A DNA stretch of 64,000 nucleotides from Campanula takesimana (lineage: Eukaryota; Streptophyta; Magnoliopsida; Asterales; Campanulaceae). The translations under genes were made by a program, and so were the position numbers. Below are positions 33,142 to 44,185 of the stretch, in pieces. The number at the start of each line of letters is the position of its first letter. Position 1 is the stretch's first letter. The notes below the pieces were generated by a model, which saw only the letters and a program-made list of their open reading frames with translations, had not been told where the DNA came from and did no database searches. The DNA is taken from the NCBI GenBank assembly GCA_026119855.1, contig JAOWBW010001124.1, positions 310,001 to 374,000 of the forward strand. Direction: 5' to 3'.

Positions 33142-36014
33142 CAAAGAGAGAAAACATCTGGTCATGTTGTTGATCAGGAGTTTGATATTTTGAGGTAACC
33201 ATTTTTCTTGAATGGAAATTTCACCATTACCTACTCCCCATCTTAACCTTTCTTCAACCAAATCTTTAGCAGCAATCATACGTTTCCAAATGTGAGAGCA
33301 CCCAATTCTAACCGTAGCATCCACAGGGTGGGAGTTGCGACAATATTTGGCTGCAAGAAATTGGGCCCATAACGAATCTGAGGTCCTGAATCTCCACCAA
33401 AGTTTCATAGAAAAGGCTAAAGACATCTCATGAAATTTCCGAAGCCCTAAACCACCTTCTTTAGTAGGCCAAAAAAACTCATCCCTTGAAACCCAATGAC
33501 ATTTATTACTCCCATCCGGGCTGCTCCAAAAGAAGTTAGCAATAAGGCGATTCATTGCAGTAATAACACCCTTTGGGGGTTCCAACAAGGAAATATAGTA
33601 TATGGGAATGGATTGCAAGCAAGCTTTAATGAGAACCAATTTAGCCCCAGCCGAGAACAATTTCCCTTGCCAAGAATCAAGTCTATTTCGAAGCTTTTGC
33701 ATCACAGAGTCAAATAAAGATTACACTTTTCTACCAATGTAAAGGGGGCATCCGAGATAAACAATTGGCAATTGTTTCTTTTGAAAGCCTGTCTTTTCAG
33801 CAATGGCATTGTCCCGAGTAGCATTATCTCTTCCAGTCAAAAAGCAAGATTTAGAAACACTAATGAGTTGACCAGAAAATTGTTGATAGGTCTCTAAAAA
33901 TTCCATATGAAGCTCAATAGACAGAATACTCCCATTACAGAAAATTATAATATCATCGGCATAAGAGAGGTGAGAAATAATAGGAACATCAATATTACCC
34001 GTGATGAAATTCACATGAGGATGGAGCATATGTAAATTATTCAGCCCACGACTTAGAACTTCAGCTGCAACAATAAAAAGACTAGGAGAAATTGGATTAC
34101 CTTGTCGAAGACCACGGGAGGACGAAAAATAACCACAGGCTGACCCATTGATAAGAACCGAAAACCAGCAAGAGTTTATACATCTGAATATCATATCAAG
34201 CCATGTCTTAGAAAACCTGAATCTCCTCATAACTTTAATCAACGCTAACCAAGAAAGTCTATCATACGCTTTTGCCATATCAAGCTTCAATGCCACATTA
34301 GACCCAAAGACTTACCTTTTAAGAGAATGGAAAAGTTCTTGAGCAAGCAAAACATTTTCATGAATCAGCCTTCCTTTCACGAAACCACTTTGTTGCGGAG
34401 AAATAATACGAGGGAGAACATTCTTAAGTCTAAGACATAAAAGTTTGGTAATAATCTTATTAGAATAATTACACAAACTTATAGGCCTTAAATCAGAGAA
34501 AGAATTAGGCACATCCACCTTAGGAATGGTAACAATAAGAGTACTAGTCCAACTTCGAGGGAGATGAAAACCAGAGAAGAATTCCACCACAGCCCGATGC
34601 AAGTCAAAACTAATAATATCCCAACAATTCTGATAGAACTCACCTGTGAATCCATCCGGCCCCGCTGCACTAGAGCCACTCATGCTAAACACCACTGAAC
34701 GAAGCTCTTCTAAGGAAGGGGGAGCTATCAGCATTAAATTCTCCTCATTTGTGATTAGACTTGGGATCACATCCAGCACCTCATCCGGAGTGTTCTCTAC
34801 ATAGCCATTGAGCTGATCAGAATAAAATCGAATGGCTTCAACACGAATCTGCCCTTGATCTACAAGATTGTTCCCATGACCATCTTGAATGCGATGAATG
34901 TATAATTTCTGCCTTTTTTTCTTTACATAAGCGTGGAAGAACCGAGTATTACAATCACCATCCTTTACCCATGCTAAATTGGCCTTTTGCATCCAAAACT
35001 CTTCTTCAATTTTTAAGCAATCGGAGAGGTTAGCCTGAGAAAGGTGAAGGGCTGCTCTATTCTCCTCACTGGGATCCTGTTCAAATGCTAACTCTTTTCC
35101 ACAAACATCATCCTCAGCATTTTTAACATGGTGATCAACCTTCCCAAACGTATTACGGTTCCAGATTTGAAGGTCATGTTTGACCTTAATGAGCTTTTTT
35201 GCAAACTTTACTAGAGGTCTACCATAGATCTTATCCTTCCAAGAAGAAGAAACCACAGATTTGAACGTCACATGTTTAGTCCACACATTTAAAAATCTGA
35301 AAACACCCTTACAAACCTCATCCACTAGCCGAACATTAACCAACAAAGGAGCATGATCGGAGCAAGTCCGACTAAGATGATCAATAGTAGTTTGAGCAAA
35401 ACTCTGAAGCCATTGCTCGTTATACATAGCACAATCCAGCCTTTGAAGAATAGTGGCTTGCTGTTTCCGCTTATTCCACCAGGTATAGATATGGCCCCTA
35501 TATCCTCCATCAATTAAACTTAAACTTGAATCATATCAACAAATTCTGCAACTTTAGAATCCACCACAGGTTTACCACCAAGTTTTTCGGATTGGTCAAC
35601 AATAGCATTGAAATCCCCCACAATCAACCATGCATCACTTGTATTACTCACATCAATGATATAATCCCAAAGAACTCTCCTAACATACTTGCTGCAGCTA
35701 GCATGAACAAAGGAAAGCAAAACAGGAGAAGGCCAAAGAACATGAGTGGCTCTAACAGTCACAACTTGGTCATCTTGAAAAATAAAAGTACAATTAACCC
35801 CATGCCGCCAAAGAACCCAAATATTGCCTTTATCGTTTGAAAAGCCACCAATACATCTCAACTTATTGACATAAGAAGGAAGAGAAGACGGATCTAATTT
35901 AGGTTCATAGATACCGCAAATCAAAATTTCATGCATTCTAAGTAACCTTTTAACTCACCTAACTGAAGAAATATTACCAATCCCACGGATATTCCAACTT
36001 AAAACTCCTACCAT
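33142..36014 (-). pseudogene. L4 ORF2 N-terminal two thirds (endonuclease and RT)
   Basis: ORF2 starts at 36014 (MVGVLSWNIRGIGN). A TGA lies near 35955. Endonuclease: YEPKLD, IVGDFNAIVDQ, QRLDCAMYN. There are disruptions near 35515 and 35400, then linker and RT (AAGPDGFTGEFYQN, TSTLIVTIPKV, LDMAKAYDRLSW), YADD at 33952-33963, and a stop near 33721 before LFDSVMQKL. Reading continues through EGGLGLRKF, MKLWWRF and GNGEISIQEKWL, and ends at the L6 poly(A) in a T tract. zf-RVT coding from there to GIPIVSK is missing. Confidence 0.88.
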
Positions 36015-36049
36015 TAAGACAGATTTAGAAGGAAGAGAGCAAAAGGCTT

Positions 36050-37706
36050 TTAAGCCAAGTTAGGGTTATTGCCCCTTAAATCAGGAGCAACATTCTCTAA
36101 ATCAACTTCGTTTGCATGGGATGAGAGTTCTTGTATATCAAAGTCAAAAGTAACACGAGGTGCACGAGGAGATAAGTGAAGTTGATCAAGAACTGCATCA
36201 CAAGATTTCTTCAAAATTGAAGAATCTTCAACCACCAATTCAGAATCTGATTCATATTTGTCCTTTTCTTCAAGAATTCTGTTGTCCTCAACGTTAATAA
36301 TAATAGGCTTTATCCCCTTATGAGCAACCTTAGTAACATTCAGATTCGTATTATCTTTTACTCCCGACCTTTCTTCTTCTAATTCAATAGAGCCATCTTC
36401 AGAAATAACACTTTTATCATTATGCTGCATTTGTAAATTCACCGAAGCAATGGTGCTTGAGGCTTTAAGAGAACCTGGAGAAACAAAGGGGGCTCCCCTC
36501 ATAGGGATAAAACTGAAGCCACTAGTAATAAGTTAGAGAAAGTAGCTTTTGAACTACCAATAGGAGAGGAGGGCTTAATAGCCAAAGAAGGACCAGAACC
36601 ACTACCACTTGGACCAGTTTAAAGCTGCACATTTGGACTCTTTTCAGAGGATATCTCTTGTATATCTTACCCTTAGAATTTTCATTAAGAACACCTTTCT
36701 GCATGGGGGCCTTACTTATAACCTGTTCACTTTGCTTTGATTTCACCGCATAGACTTGGCCTGATTTACCATGAGGAACTGCTTTCGGATCTGCTTTTGC
36801 CATTCCCTCCGACCTGGTTCTATTATTCCCTTTTTCAGCATTTTTCCCTTCACCTTTTATACCCTCCTGGCGTGGATGTAAAAAATAACAAGATCCCATA
36901 TCGTGACCAAGCTTGTAACAATGTTTACAATATTGTGGCAGATTAATAAACTCCAGAATCTGGTAAAAGCTATCAAACTCATCTCCACAATCAATAAAAA
37001 CCCTAGAAGAGAGCTTTTTTAACAAATCCACCTGTACCAAAACCCTAGCTTCACTCAGCCGAGAAAGGTTAGCCGTGGGCTTATCAATAGAAAGGGGCTC
37101 CCCAAATATTTTTGCAATAGAAAACAAACAAACTTTATTAAACATGTGTATAGGCAAACCTGGAAGACTTACCCACACCGGGAACAACGAGGATTCTTTC
37201 TCTGGATGCCTTGAAGGAGTCCACCGGAAAACCCTCATAGGATGACGACCTAGCTGCCAAGATTCTTTCGACCACAATCTGTTGAAGTCACCTTCATGCA
37301 CCAATCTGATCAGAATATGCTTTGAATCCACAGGCCCTAATTGAAAATCTGCCTTCAGCCCAAACTTAACAAAATATTGACGAGTAGTCTCCATATTAGG
37401 TCTTCCATGCGAAAATTTTCCAATGAGAGTAAACTTGAATGGCTGAGCAAGAGCGTTGATAACTTCTTTGGAGAATTTAAGAGCAGGTTAGCCCTTATAA
37501 TTTGTCATTGGGATCATATTGATTTTCGGAGAAGGGATAGTAGGTGAATCCTTAAGCAATTCAGCAAAGGATTTCTTACGGGTAGGAGATGGCGGCGCTA
37601 GGGTTTCGTGGTTGGATGAGGAAGCCGCTTGATGAATCAGATTAGGAGAGGAAGCATTGACATGAGAGGGAGCCATGCCAGCCATAAGCCCACCGGAGGC
37701 AGCCAT
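36050..37706 (-). pseudogene. L4 ORF1 (DUF4283-like, CCHC), stop and frameshift
   Basis: Starts at 37706 (MAASGGLMAGMAPSHVN). KKSFAELLKDS motif, an in-frame TAA at 37488, the DUF4283-like region (FSHGRPNMETTR, DFQLGPVDSKHI, LPGLPIHMFNK), the CCHC knuckle (CKHCYKLGHDMGSC), a linker, then a frameshift near 36610. The C-terminal part (APFVSPGSLK, a Ser/Glu-rich stretch, LHLSPRAPRVT) stops at 36050. Same subfamily as L9 ORF1. Confidence 0.88.
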
Positions 37707-37801
37707 AACCGGAAACCCTAATTAGGGTTCCGATCAGAAAAGAGGAGGAGCCCTTAGAGAGAGAAAGCTAGAGAGAGAAAATCTTTAGTGATCCCTCATG
37801 T
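37707..37801 (-). promoter_or_regulatory. L4 5' UTR
   Basis: About 95 bp, with AAACCCTAATTAGGGTT (head-to-head teloboxes) next to the ORF1 start and AGAGAG-rich runs, ending at the right TSD copy. Confidence 0.45.
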
Positions 37802-37816
37802 CTCGAAATAAAAGTA
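37802..37816. repeat. TSD of L4, right copy
   Basis: CTCGAAATAAAAGTA; L1 ORF2 resumes at RFDGIK. Confidence 0.93.
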
Positions 37817-38482
37817 GATTTGATGGGATTAAGATGTGTCCTAATGGTATCATTCATAGGGTTTGTTTATATGCATCTTAAATTGCTTCTTCTTTCAAGT
37901 TATCTTTCCAACGATCTTTTGGGGATTACTTTGAGTTCTTCTCCCACCTCTCATCGTCCCATTAGATTGGTGGTATGGGAACCCCCATGTCTTGATTGGA
38001 TTAAAGTTAACACGGATGGTGCGTCTCGAGGTAATCCTGGTATTGCTTCTGGCGGTGGTATTTTACAGAATCATAATGGAGACTTTATATTTGCCTTTGC
38101 CAACTTTTATGGAGTACAGTCCAACATGGTTGCTGAGGCTCTTGCTGCTAGAGATGGTCTCATTATTTCTCAAAACCAAGGCTTTCATAGAATTTGGCTT
38201 GAATTAGATTCACAAGTTCTAACCCGAATTATTAATAAGGATTATCATATCCCTTGGGCTGTTTGGTATATTATTGCTCATATTCATCGTCTTTTGAATC
38301 AAATGGAGGTTAAGGTTACTCATATCTTGAGAGAAGGTAATGGAGTTGCGGATGGTTTGGCTAATATGGCTGCAAATGAGGAAAGGAATTCTGTTGTCAA
38401 CACTTTCCATGATCTTCCTTATCATTGCAAAGGTTACTTTGCTCTTGACAAGGTGCGAGTTCCTTACACTCGGTTATCGTAG
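37817..38482 (+). pseudogene. L1 ORF2 part 4: RNase H
   Basis: The C-terminal domain of L1 ORF2, open from 37820 to the TAG at 38480. RNase H residues: Asp in KVNTDGASRGNPG, Glu in AEALAARDG, Asp in LELDSQ and the final HILREGNGVADGLAN. It likely removes the RNA strand during target-primed reverse transcription. Together with parts 1 to 3 it completes L1 ORF2. Confidence 0.88.
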
Positions 38483-38713
38483 TTCTTTCTCGGTTTTTTT
38501 TTTCTCATGGCTAGGTATCTTTTTATTCTTTTTGCTATGTTTTCTAGATTCCCTTCCCTCTATTGTAAAGGTCCTTACGGCATGTGTAAGGACTCCCCCT
38601 AGTTCGTTATTTCCCGGTGGTTGAGGTTGTCATGTCCCCCACCGTGTTTGTAATTTTTGTTCTTATTTAATAAAATCTTAGGGAGGTGCCGCCCTCCTTT
38701 CGCCAAAAAAAAA
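38483..38713 (+). other. L1 3' UTR and poly(A)
   Basis: TGGCTAG motif, then a stem GTCCTTAC / GTAAGGAC around 38567-38590, GGTGG...CCCCCACC, AATAAAATC and the terminal hairpin GGAGG / CCTCC before TTTCGCC. Poly(A) at 38705-38713. Confidence 0.8.
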
Positions 38714-38728
38714 ATTAATAAACCGAAA
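38714..38728. repeat. TSD of L1, right copy
   Basis: ATTAATAAACCGAAA, partner of 608-623. Confidence 0.9.
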
Positions 38729-39442
38729 GGACCCCTTGCACAAATCAGCCGCCACCTGAATAGAAATAGCCAACGGGGAGTGATCCGAACAGGTTCTATT
38801 TAGATGCTTCACTGAGGTGCTAGCAAAAGAATTAAGCCACTGCTCATTATAGAAAACCCTATCAAGACGCTGTTGAATAGAGTTTCTATCGAGCTCTTTA
38901 TTCCACCAAGTATACTTTGATCCAACATATCCAGCATCAATGAGAGAGGTAATTTGAATGGTATCATAAAATTATGCTACTTGCCGATGCTTAATAGGAC
39001 GCCTTCCAATCTTCTCATTTTGATCGAGCACCACATTAAAATCCCCACAAACCATCCATGCGAGCTGAGTGTCACTGATAGCGATTAAGTCATCCCAGAG
39101 AATCCTCCTCTCAAATTTATTGCAACGAGCATGAACACACGTAAGAAGAATGGGACTAGGCTATAAACCATGAGCAACATGGATAGTAAGGGCCTGAACA
39201 CTATCATGAACAATGTTACACGTAAAACCATGCTTCCAAATAAACCAAATTCTTCCACAAGCATTAGATATACCCCTAGAACAGTTCAATTTACGAACAA
39301 AAGAATCCACCTTTAAAATGTGTTGCTTTGGCTCATAAATGGCCATAGCTGAGGCATTATGAAGGTTAAACAACTTTTTGACTCTTCTCACAGTGGCCTT
39401 GTTACAAATACCACGGAGATTCCAACTGAAGATAGCTACCAT
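38729..39442 (-). pseudogene. L0 ORF2 N-terminus: endonuclease
   Basis: Starts at 39442 (MVAIFSWNLRGICNKATVRR). YEPK motif, FIWKHGF, then a TAG near 39161 where sister copies have Trp. Beyond it VHARCNKF, VCGDFNVVLD and QRLDRVFYN are readable, with another stop near 38970. The domain runs up to CSDHSPLA, then joins 607 to 1 across L1. Confidence 0.87.
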
Positions 39443-39743
39443 TGATAAACAATCCAAAATAAATAAATGGAGACTTACAAAAGTTAAGAAGGAGGAGAAG
39501 CAGATTTGCTCCTTTTTTTTTTGAGAAGCCACCTTAATAAAGCCCTCAGAATCCATGTTCTGACTATTTTGAGAAGCAAAAGGTGTAGAACCAGCCATGT
39601 TTGTGATGAAAGGTGAAGGGGGAGGAGTACCCCGAGGAGAAAGATTCAAAGCTTTGACCGTATCTTCATTACTATCAGTAGCAACCACGAGCCTGTCCAC
39701 CATACTTGTATCATTTTTCACCTTGCAATGGGCATAATGACTA
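39443..39743 (-). pseudogene. L0 ORF1 C-terminus, reads through into ORF2
   Basis: VDRLVVATDS, the conserved LNLSPRGTPPPSP motif and DSEGFIKVASQKKK. In sister copies a stop follows the basic tail; here the frame continues through a hydrophobic stretch into MVAIFSWN of ORF2 without a stop, probably after a frameshift or stop loss. Interrupted on its 5' side by L7. Confidence 0.8.
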
Positions 39744-39758
39744 GCCACATTTTGAATT
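39744..39758. repeat. TSD of L7, left copy
   Basis: GCCACATTTTGAATT, matching GCCACATTTGAATTA at 45903-45917 with one base of length difference. Confidence 0.85.
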
Positions 39759-39963
39759 TATTTATTTTTTTACCGAAAGGAGATGGTAGTCCCTAGATTT
39801 TATTAATAATGAAAGAAAAAATTACAAACATGGTGGGGGACATGACCAACCTCAACCACCAGAAAGAAAGGGACGGACTTACACAATCCGTAAGCTCCTT
39901 AACAAAGAGGGGGAAACTACCAAACATCAAGCATAAAAAATAAAGAAATCTAGCCATCAGAAA

Positions 39964-42900
39964 CTAAGTTCTAACATAAGGGATAGCAGCACTATCTAAG
40001 GTATAAGCACCTTTGCAAGAGTAAGGGAGATCACTAAAGGAGAAATACTCCGAGTTTGCTCTCGAAACTGCAGCAACATTAGCCAACCCATCAGCAACCT
40101 GATTTCCTTCATGAAGGATATGAGTAATTCTAACTCCAATCTGGGAAATAAGCCTTTTAATACGAACAACCTCATACCAAATACTCCAAGGTATATGATA
40201 ATCACGGATTAACACATTTAAAAGAACTTCAGAATCAATTTCCAACCAAAGAGAAGAAATGCCAAACTGAGATGCATAGAGAAGCCCATCCAAAACAGCC
40301 TTAGCTTCAGCAACCATATTCGAACCATGACCATAGAATTTAGAGTAGGCAAACAAAAACTTACCTTTTCTATTTCTGAAAATACCACCACCAGAGATTA
40401 TACCCGGATTTCCTTTCGCCGCCCCATCCGTATTAAGTTTGAGAATTTCAGATTTAGGAGCTTTCCAAAGAACAAACCTCATAAGCCGGGGTCTATGAAC
40501 AGCCATAGGAATTTTAAAGGCTTGAAAAATATGAGCTTCCATATCAGAGCAAGGAAAACTCAATTTATAAGCCTTAATAATATAACCAATCTGCTCAACC
40601 ACAACCCGGATAATTGCTGCAGAAGACATATGGATATTATTGAATTTGGCTTTGTTTCGACTCTTCCATAACTCCCAGGTGATGAAACAAGGGAGAACAC
40701 GACAAAGACAAATAATCCCCTTATTTTTTCCCCACGGCCGTATTAAACCACCAACTCGCAAGAATAGATTTAACATTATGGAAAGTTATGTGAACGCCAA
40801 GCAGTCTAGAAAACCAATCCCAAGTCTCAAAAGCCACTTGACTATGAACAAAGAGATGCGTAATATCCTCCATGGAACGAGAAGAACAACAAACACAAGA
40901 TGAGACAAGGGATATACCACGGGACTGAATTGCCAAATCGGTAGGGAGACCATTATATAACATTCGCCAAAGAAAGATGGAGACTTTCAATGGGACATGT
41001 TTATTCCAGCAATATTCAAAGATTAAACTCCGAGGATTAGCCACTCTACAAACTTGCCAAGCCGAGGAAATAGTAAAATGACCTTTAGAGGAAGGAAGCC
41101 AATACATGCGATCCAGCATATCCGAGAGGAAAATATTCTGATTTTGAATAGTATGGAGGGCCTCCATCCCATAGGAATCACGAATATGATTGAGCCTAAG
41201 TTGTCCCTCATAAAACAAGGAAGAAACTTCAATATGATTACCTGGGAGATGAAGACGAGGCCCCTCCAACCATTTTTCATGAATAGAGATAGCCCCTCTA
41301 CCAATCCTCCAAGGACTATGGTCTTCAACAATATCTTTAGCTTGAAGCATACGGCACCAAATATGAGAAGCATAAGTAGGTTTGCTTGCATCCATAGGAT
41401 GAGTACCAAAACAATACTTGTCAAGCATAAAATCAGACCAAAGAGAATGAGAACTTCTAAAATGCCACCAAAGCTTCATAGCAAAAGCCATAGAAATATC
41501 TTCAAAACGACGAAGACCCAAACCACCTTCACAGATAGGCTGAAACATCAACTCCCTTCTCACCCAGTGGCATTTGGACTGACCTTCTTCATTACACCAA
41601 ATTTTTTTTGCAATAAGTCGGTAAATGGCTTTAATAATACACTTAGGAGGTTCCACCAAAGAGATATAATAAAGAGGTATAGATTGCAAGCAAGATTGAA
41701 TAAGAGTGAGCTTAGCGCCAAAAGAGAGAATCTTGCCTTGCCAATTAGCAAGCCGGGCAGCCATTTTTTGAAGAACCATATCAAAAAGGGCAACTTTTTT
41801 CCTCCCAACATAAAGAGGACAGCCAAGATAACTTATATGGAGAGATTTCTTTTCAAAGGATGTAGCTGCCTCAATAATACCATCTTTAACCTCATCATGA
41901 ATGCTGGTAATAAAGCAAGACTTCCGAATATTAACAAGCTGGCCCGAAAAGGCTTGATACCAATTCAAACATCTCATATGAGCCTCTAGAGAGTCTTTGG
42001 ATCCATTGCAAAAAATGATAATATCGTCAGCATAGGAGAGGTGAGAAATCATAGGAGTGTGAATATGAGCCCGATATCTATATTGGGGGTAGTCAGAATG
42101 AAGCCGGTTAAGACCCCTACTTAGCACCTCAGCTGCAATAATAAAAAGAGTAGGGGATATAGGATCTCCTTGTCGAAGGCCGCGAGAGGAGTGAAAAAAA
42201 CCAGAACTTTCCCCATTTATAAGAACCGAAAACCAGCAAGAAGAAATACAGAAATAAATCAAGTCATTCCAAACTTCAGAAAATCCAAACCTTCTCATCA
42301 CTTTAATCAACGCAAACCAAGAGATACGATCATAGGCTTTAGCCATGTCTAACTTAAGACTAACATTTGAGCCTCTTACCTTTTTCCGAATCGACTGCAT
42401 GAGCTCTTGAGCTAAAAGAACATTTTCATGGATCAAACGCCCTTTCACAAAACCACTTTGCTGAGGAGAAATAATTCTTGAAAGAATTGTAGCTAGCCGA
42501 GAATTAAGGAGCTTCGTAACAATTTTATTAGAGAAATTGCATAAGCTAATAGGTCTCATCTCCGTATAAGAAGTAGGTGCATCAACTTTAGGAATAAGAA
42601 CAATAAGAGTCGAAGACCATCCTTGGCATAGGAAAACCAGCAAAAATTCCATAATAGCTCTAAAAAAATCATCCTTGATGATGTCCCAACAGCCTTTATA
42701 GAAAGCTCCAGTAAAACCATCCGGACCAGCAAAATCATCCTTGATGATGTCCCAACAGCCTTTATAGAAAGCTCCAGTAAAACCATCTGGACCAGCAGCA
42801 CTCTGATCATTCATGGACCAAATAATCTCTTTTATCTCCTCCAAAGACGGAACAGCCGTAAGCATAACATTATCCTCATCATTGATCAACCGCGGGATGA

Positions 42901-44145
42901 CCTCTAGAATATCATCATTAGGGTTATCAAGGGAAGATTGAAGCTGATCCGAAAAGAAAGAAACAGCCTCATCTTGGATCTCTTCTTTATCATGTAACCA
43001 ATTCCCATTACGATCTCTAATTCTGTGAATATAGAGTTGCTGCCTTTTTTTCTTAACATACGAATGAAAAAACTTAGTATTACGATCACCCTCCTTGATC
43101 CACTTAATATTAGCTTTTTGACACCACAAATCTTCCTCAGTTTTCAGCTTGGCAAGAAGGTTTGCTTTCACCAAATTAAGTGCTGCCCTATTGTCATCAG
43201 AATTGTTGCTTTGGAAAGTCAATTCTCTTTGACACACCTCATCTTCAGCCATTCGAACATGCTGATCTACCCTACCAAAAACCTCCTTATTCCAAAGGGA
43301 GATGCATTTCCGAAGACGAGCAAGTTTCTTTGCAAAACGAACCATTGGACGACCATCCATATAATCCTTCCAAGAATTTTCAACCAACGACATAAAAGAG
43401 GAGTGCTTGAGCCAAATGTTAAGAAAACGAAAAGATCCTCGAGTTACTTCAGCCGAAACCTTAATTTGAACCAAAAGGGGATTGTGGTTAGAACAAGTAC
43501 GATTAAGATGAGAGACAGAAGTAACATGAAAGGTATTCATCCATTGAGAATTATAAAGGCTCTATCCAACCGTTGGAGAATAGTAGACCTACCCCTTGGT
43601 TTATTAACCCAAGTAAATTTGTTTCCAAGGAAACCAGCATCTATCAAACCAGAGAATTGCATCATGTCGGAGAACTCATTTACAGCCTTTCTATGGATTG
43701 GTTTGCCACCTACCTTTTCCGAATGCTCCAAAACACAATTAAAATCACCAATAACCATCCAAGGAGTTGTACAAGAACCGAATTCCATAAGATTATCCCA
43801 AAGATCTCTACGCTCAAATCTATCACAGCTAGCATAGACCACAGTCACATGAATAAACGAGTCTCATTGAGCATGAGAAATCTGTATAGTAAGGGCTTGA
43901 GCAGAATCTTGAATTACACGGCAACTAAATCCATGTTTCCAAAAAAACCAAATTTTCCCATTGCAATTAGAAAGACTACAACCACAGCCCATTTTCCTTT
44001 GCGTAGAGACACGCTGAAACTGATTAACTTTAGGCTCAGACATAGCAAAAAATGAGGCACCATGAAGACGGAAAAGCCTTTTAGCACGTCTAAAAGTTAC
44101 ACCATTACCAATACCTCGAACATTCCAGAAAAGCAAAGCTACCAT
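39964..44145 (-). pseudogene. L7 ORF2 with internal 66 bp duplication
   Basis: Starts at 44145 (MVALLFWNVRGIGN). SEPKVNQ, then a TGA near 43864, VIGDFNCVLEH and a frameshift near 43540. From there the frame is open for 939 codons: linker, RT with a duplicated AGPDGFTGAFYKGCWDIIKD block, LDMAKAYDRISW, GLRQGDPISP, YADD at 42023-42034, EGGLGLRRF, HPMDASKPTYASH and zf-RVT (CVCCSS). Another shift near 40740 leads into RNase H (KLNTDGAAKGNPG, AEAKAVLDG, EIDSEV, HEGNQVADGLAN). A paired shift near 42630 alters MPRSWSS to a short garbled stretch. Confidence 0.9.
42665..42796 (-). repeat. 66 bp tandem duplication inside L7 RT
   Basis: Two copies, 42665-42730 and 42731-42796, differing at one base (CCATCCGG / CCATCTGG). 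The unit keeps frame and encodes 22 residues of the RT fingers. No other LINE here has it. Confidence 0.93.
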
Positions 44146-44185
44146 TGAAAAAGCTGAAAAAACAATAAATGACTCACCAAAAGAA

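Larger units (their letters stand above)
13978..37801 (-). mobile_element. L4: full-length minus-strand LINE in L1, split by G1 and L6
   Basis: Pieces are 13978-14367 (poly(T), 3' UTR, RNase H end), 27004-27778 (RNase H start and zf-RVT) and 33142-37801 (rest of ORF2, ORF1, 5' UTR). The 15 bp TSD ties the 3' end at 13978 to the 5' end at 37801. G1 sits between the first two pieces with a clean 5 bp TSD. L6 sits between the second and third, where about 98 codons of L4 ORF2 are missing compared with L9. Confidence 0.9.
624..38713 (+). mobile_element. L1: full-length plus-strand LINE, interrupted by L2, L3 and L4
   Basis: A complete L1-clade non-LTR retrotransposon split into four pieces: 624-2789, 5019-7254, 13416-13977 and 37817-38713, together about 5.9 kb. 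It has a short CT-rich 5' UTR, ORF1, ORF2, a 3' UTR ending TTTCGCC, and a short poly(A) at 38705-38713. A 15-16 bp TSD proves insertion into L0. Each break is a minus-strand LINE with its own 14-15 bp TSD, so all three inner insertions are younger. Coding capacity is lost through stops, indels and the insertions. Confidence 0.93.

Noticed and set aside
27004..37801. Treating the minus-strand pieces on either side of L6 as two separate LINEs
   Set aside because: The 15 bp TSD of L4 links the leftmost 3' end to the rightmost 5' end, and the subfamily is the same, so one element with a target deletion is simpler.
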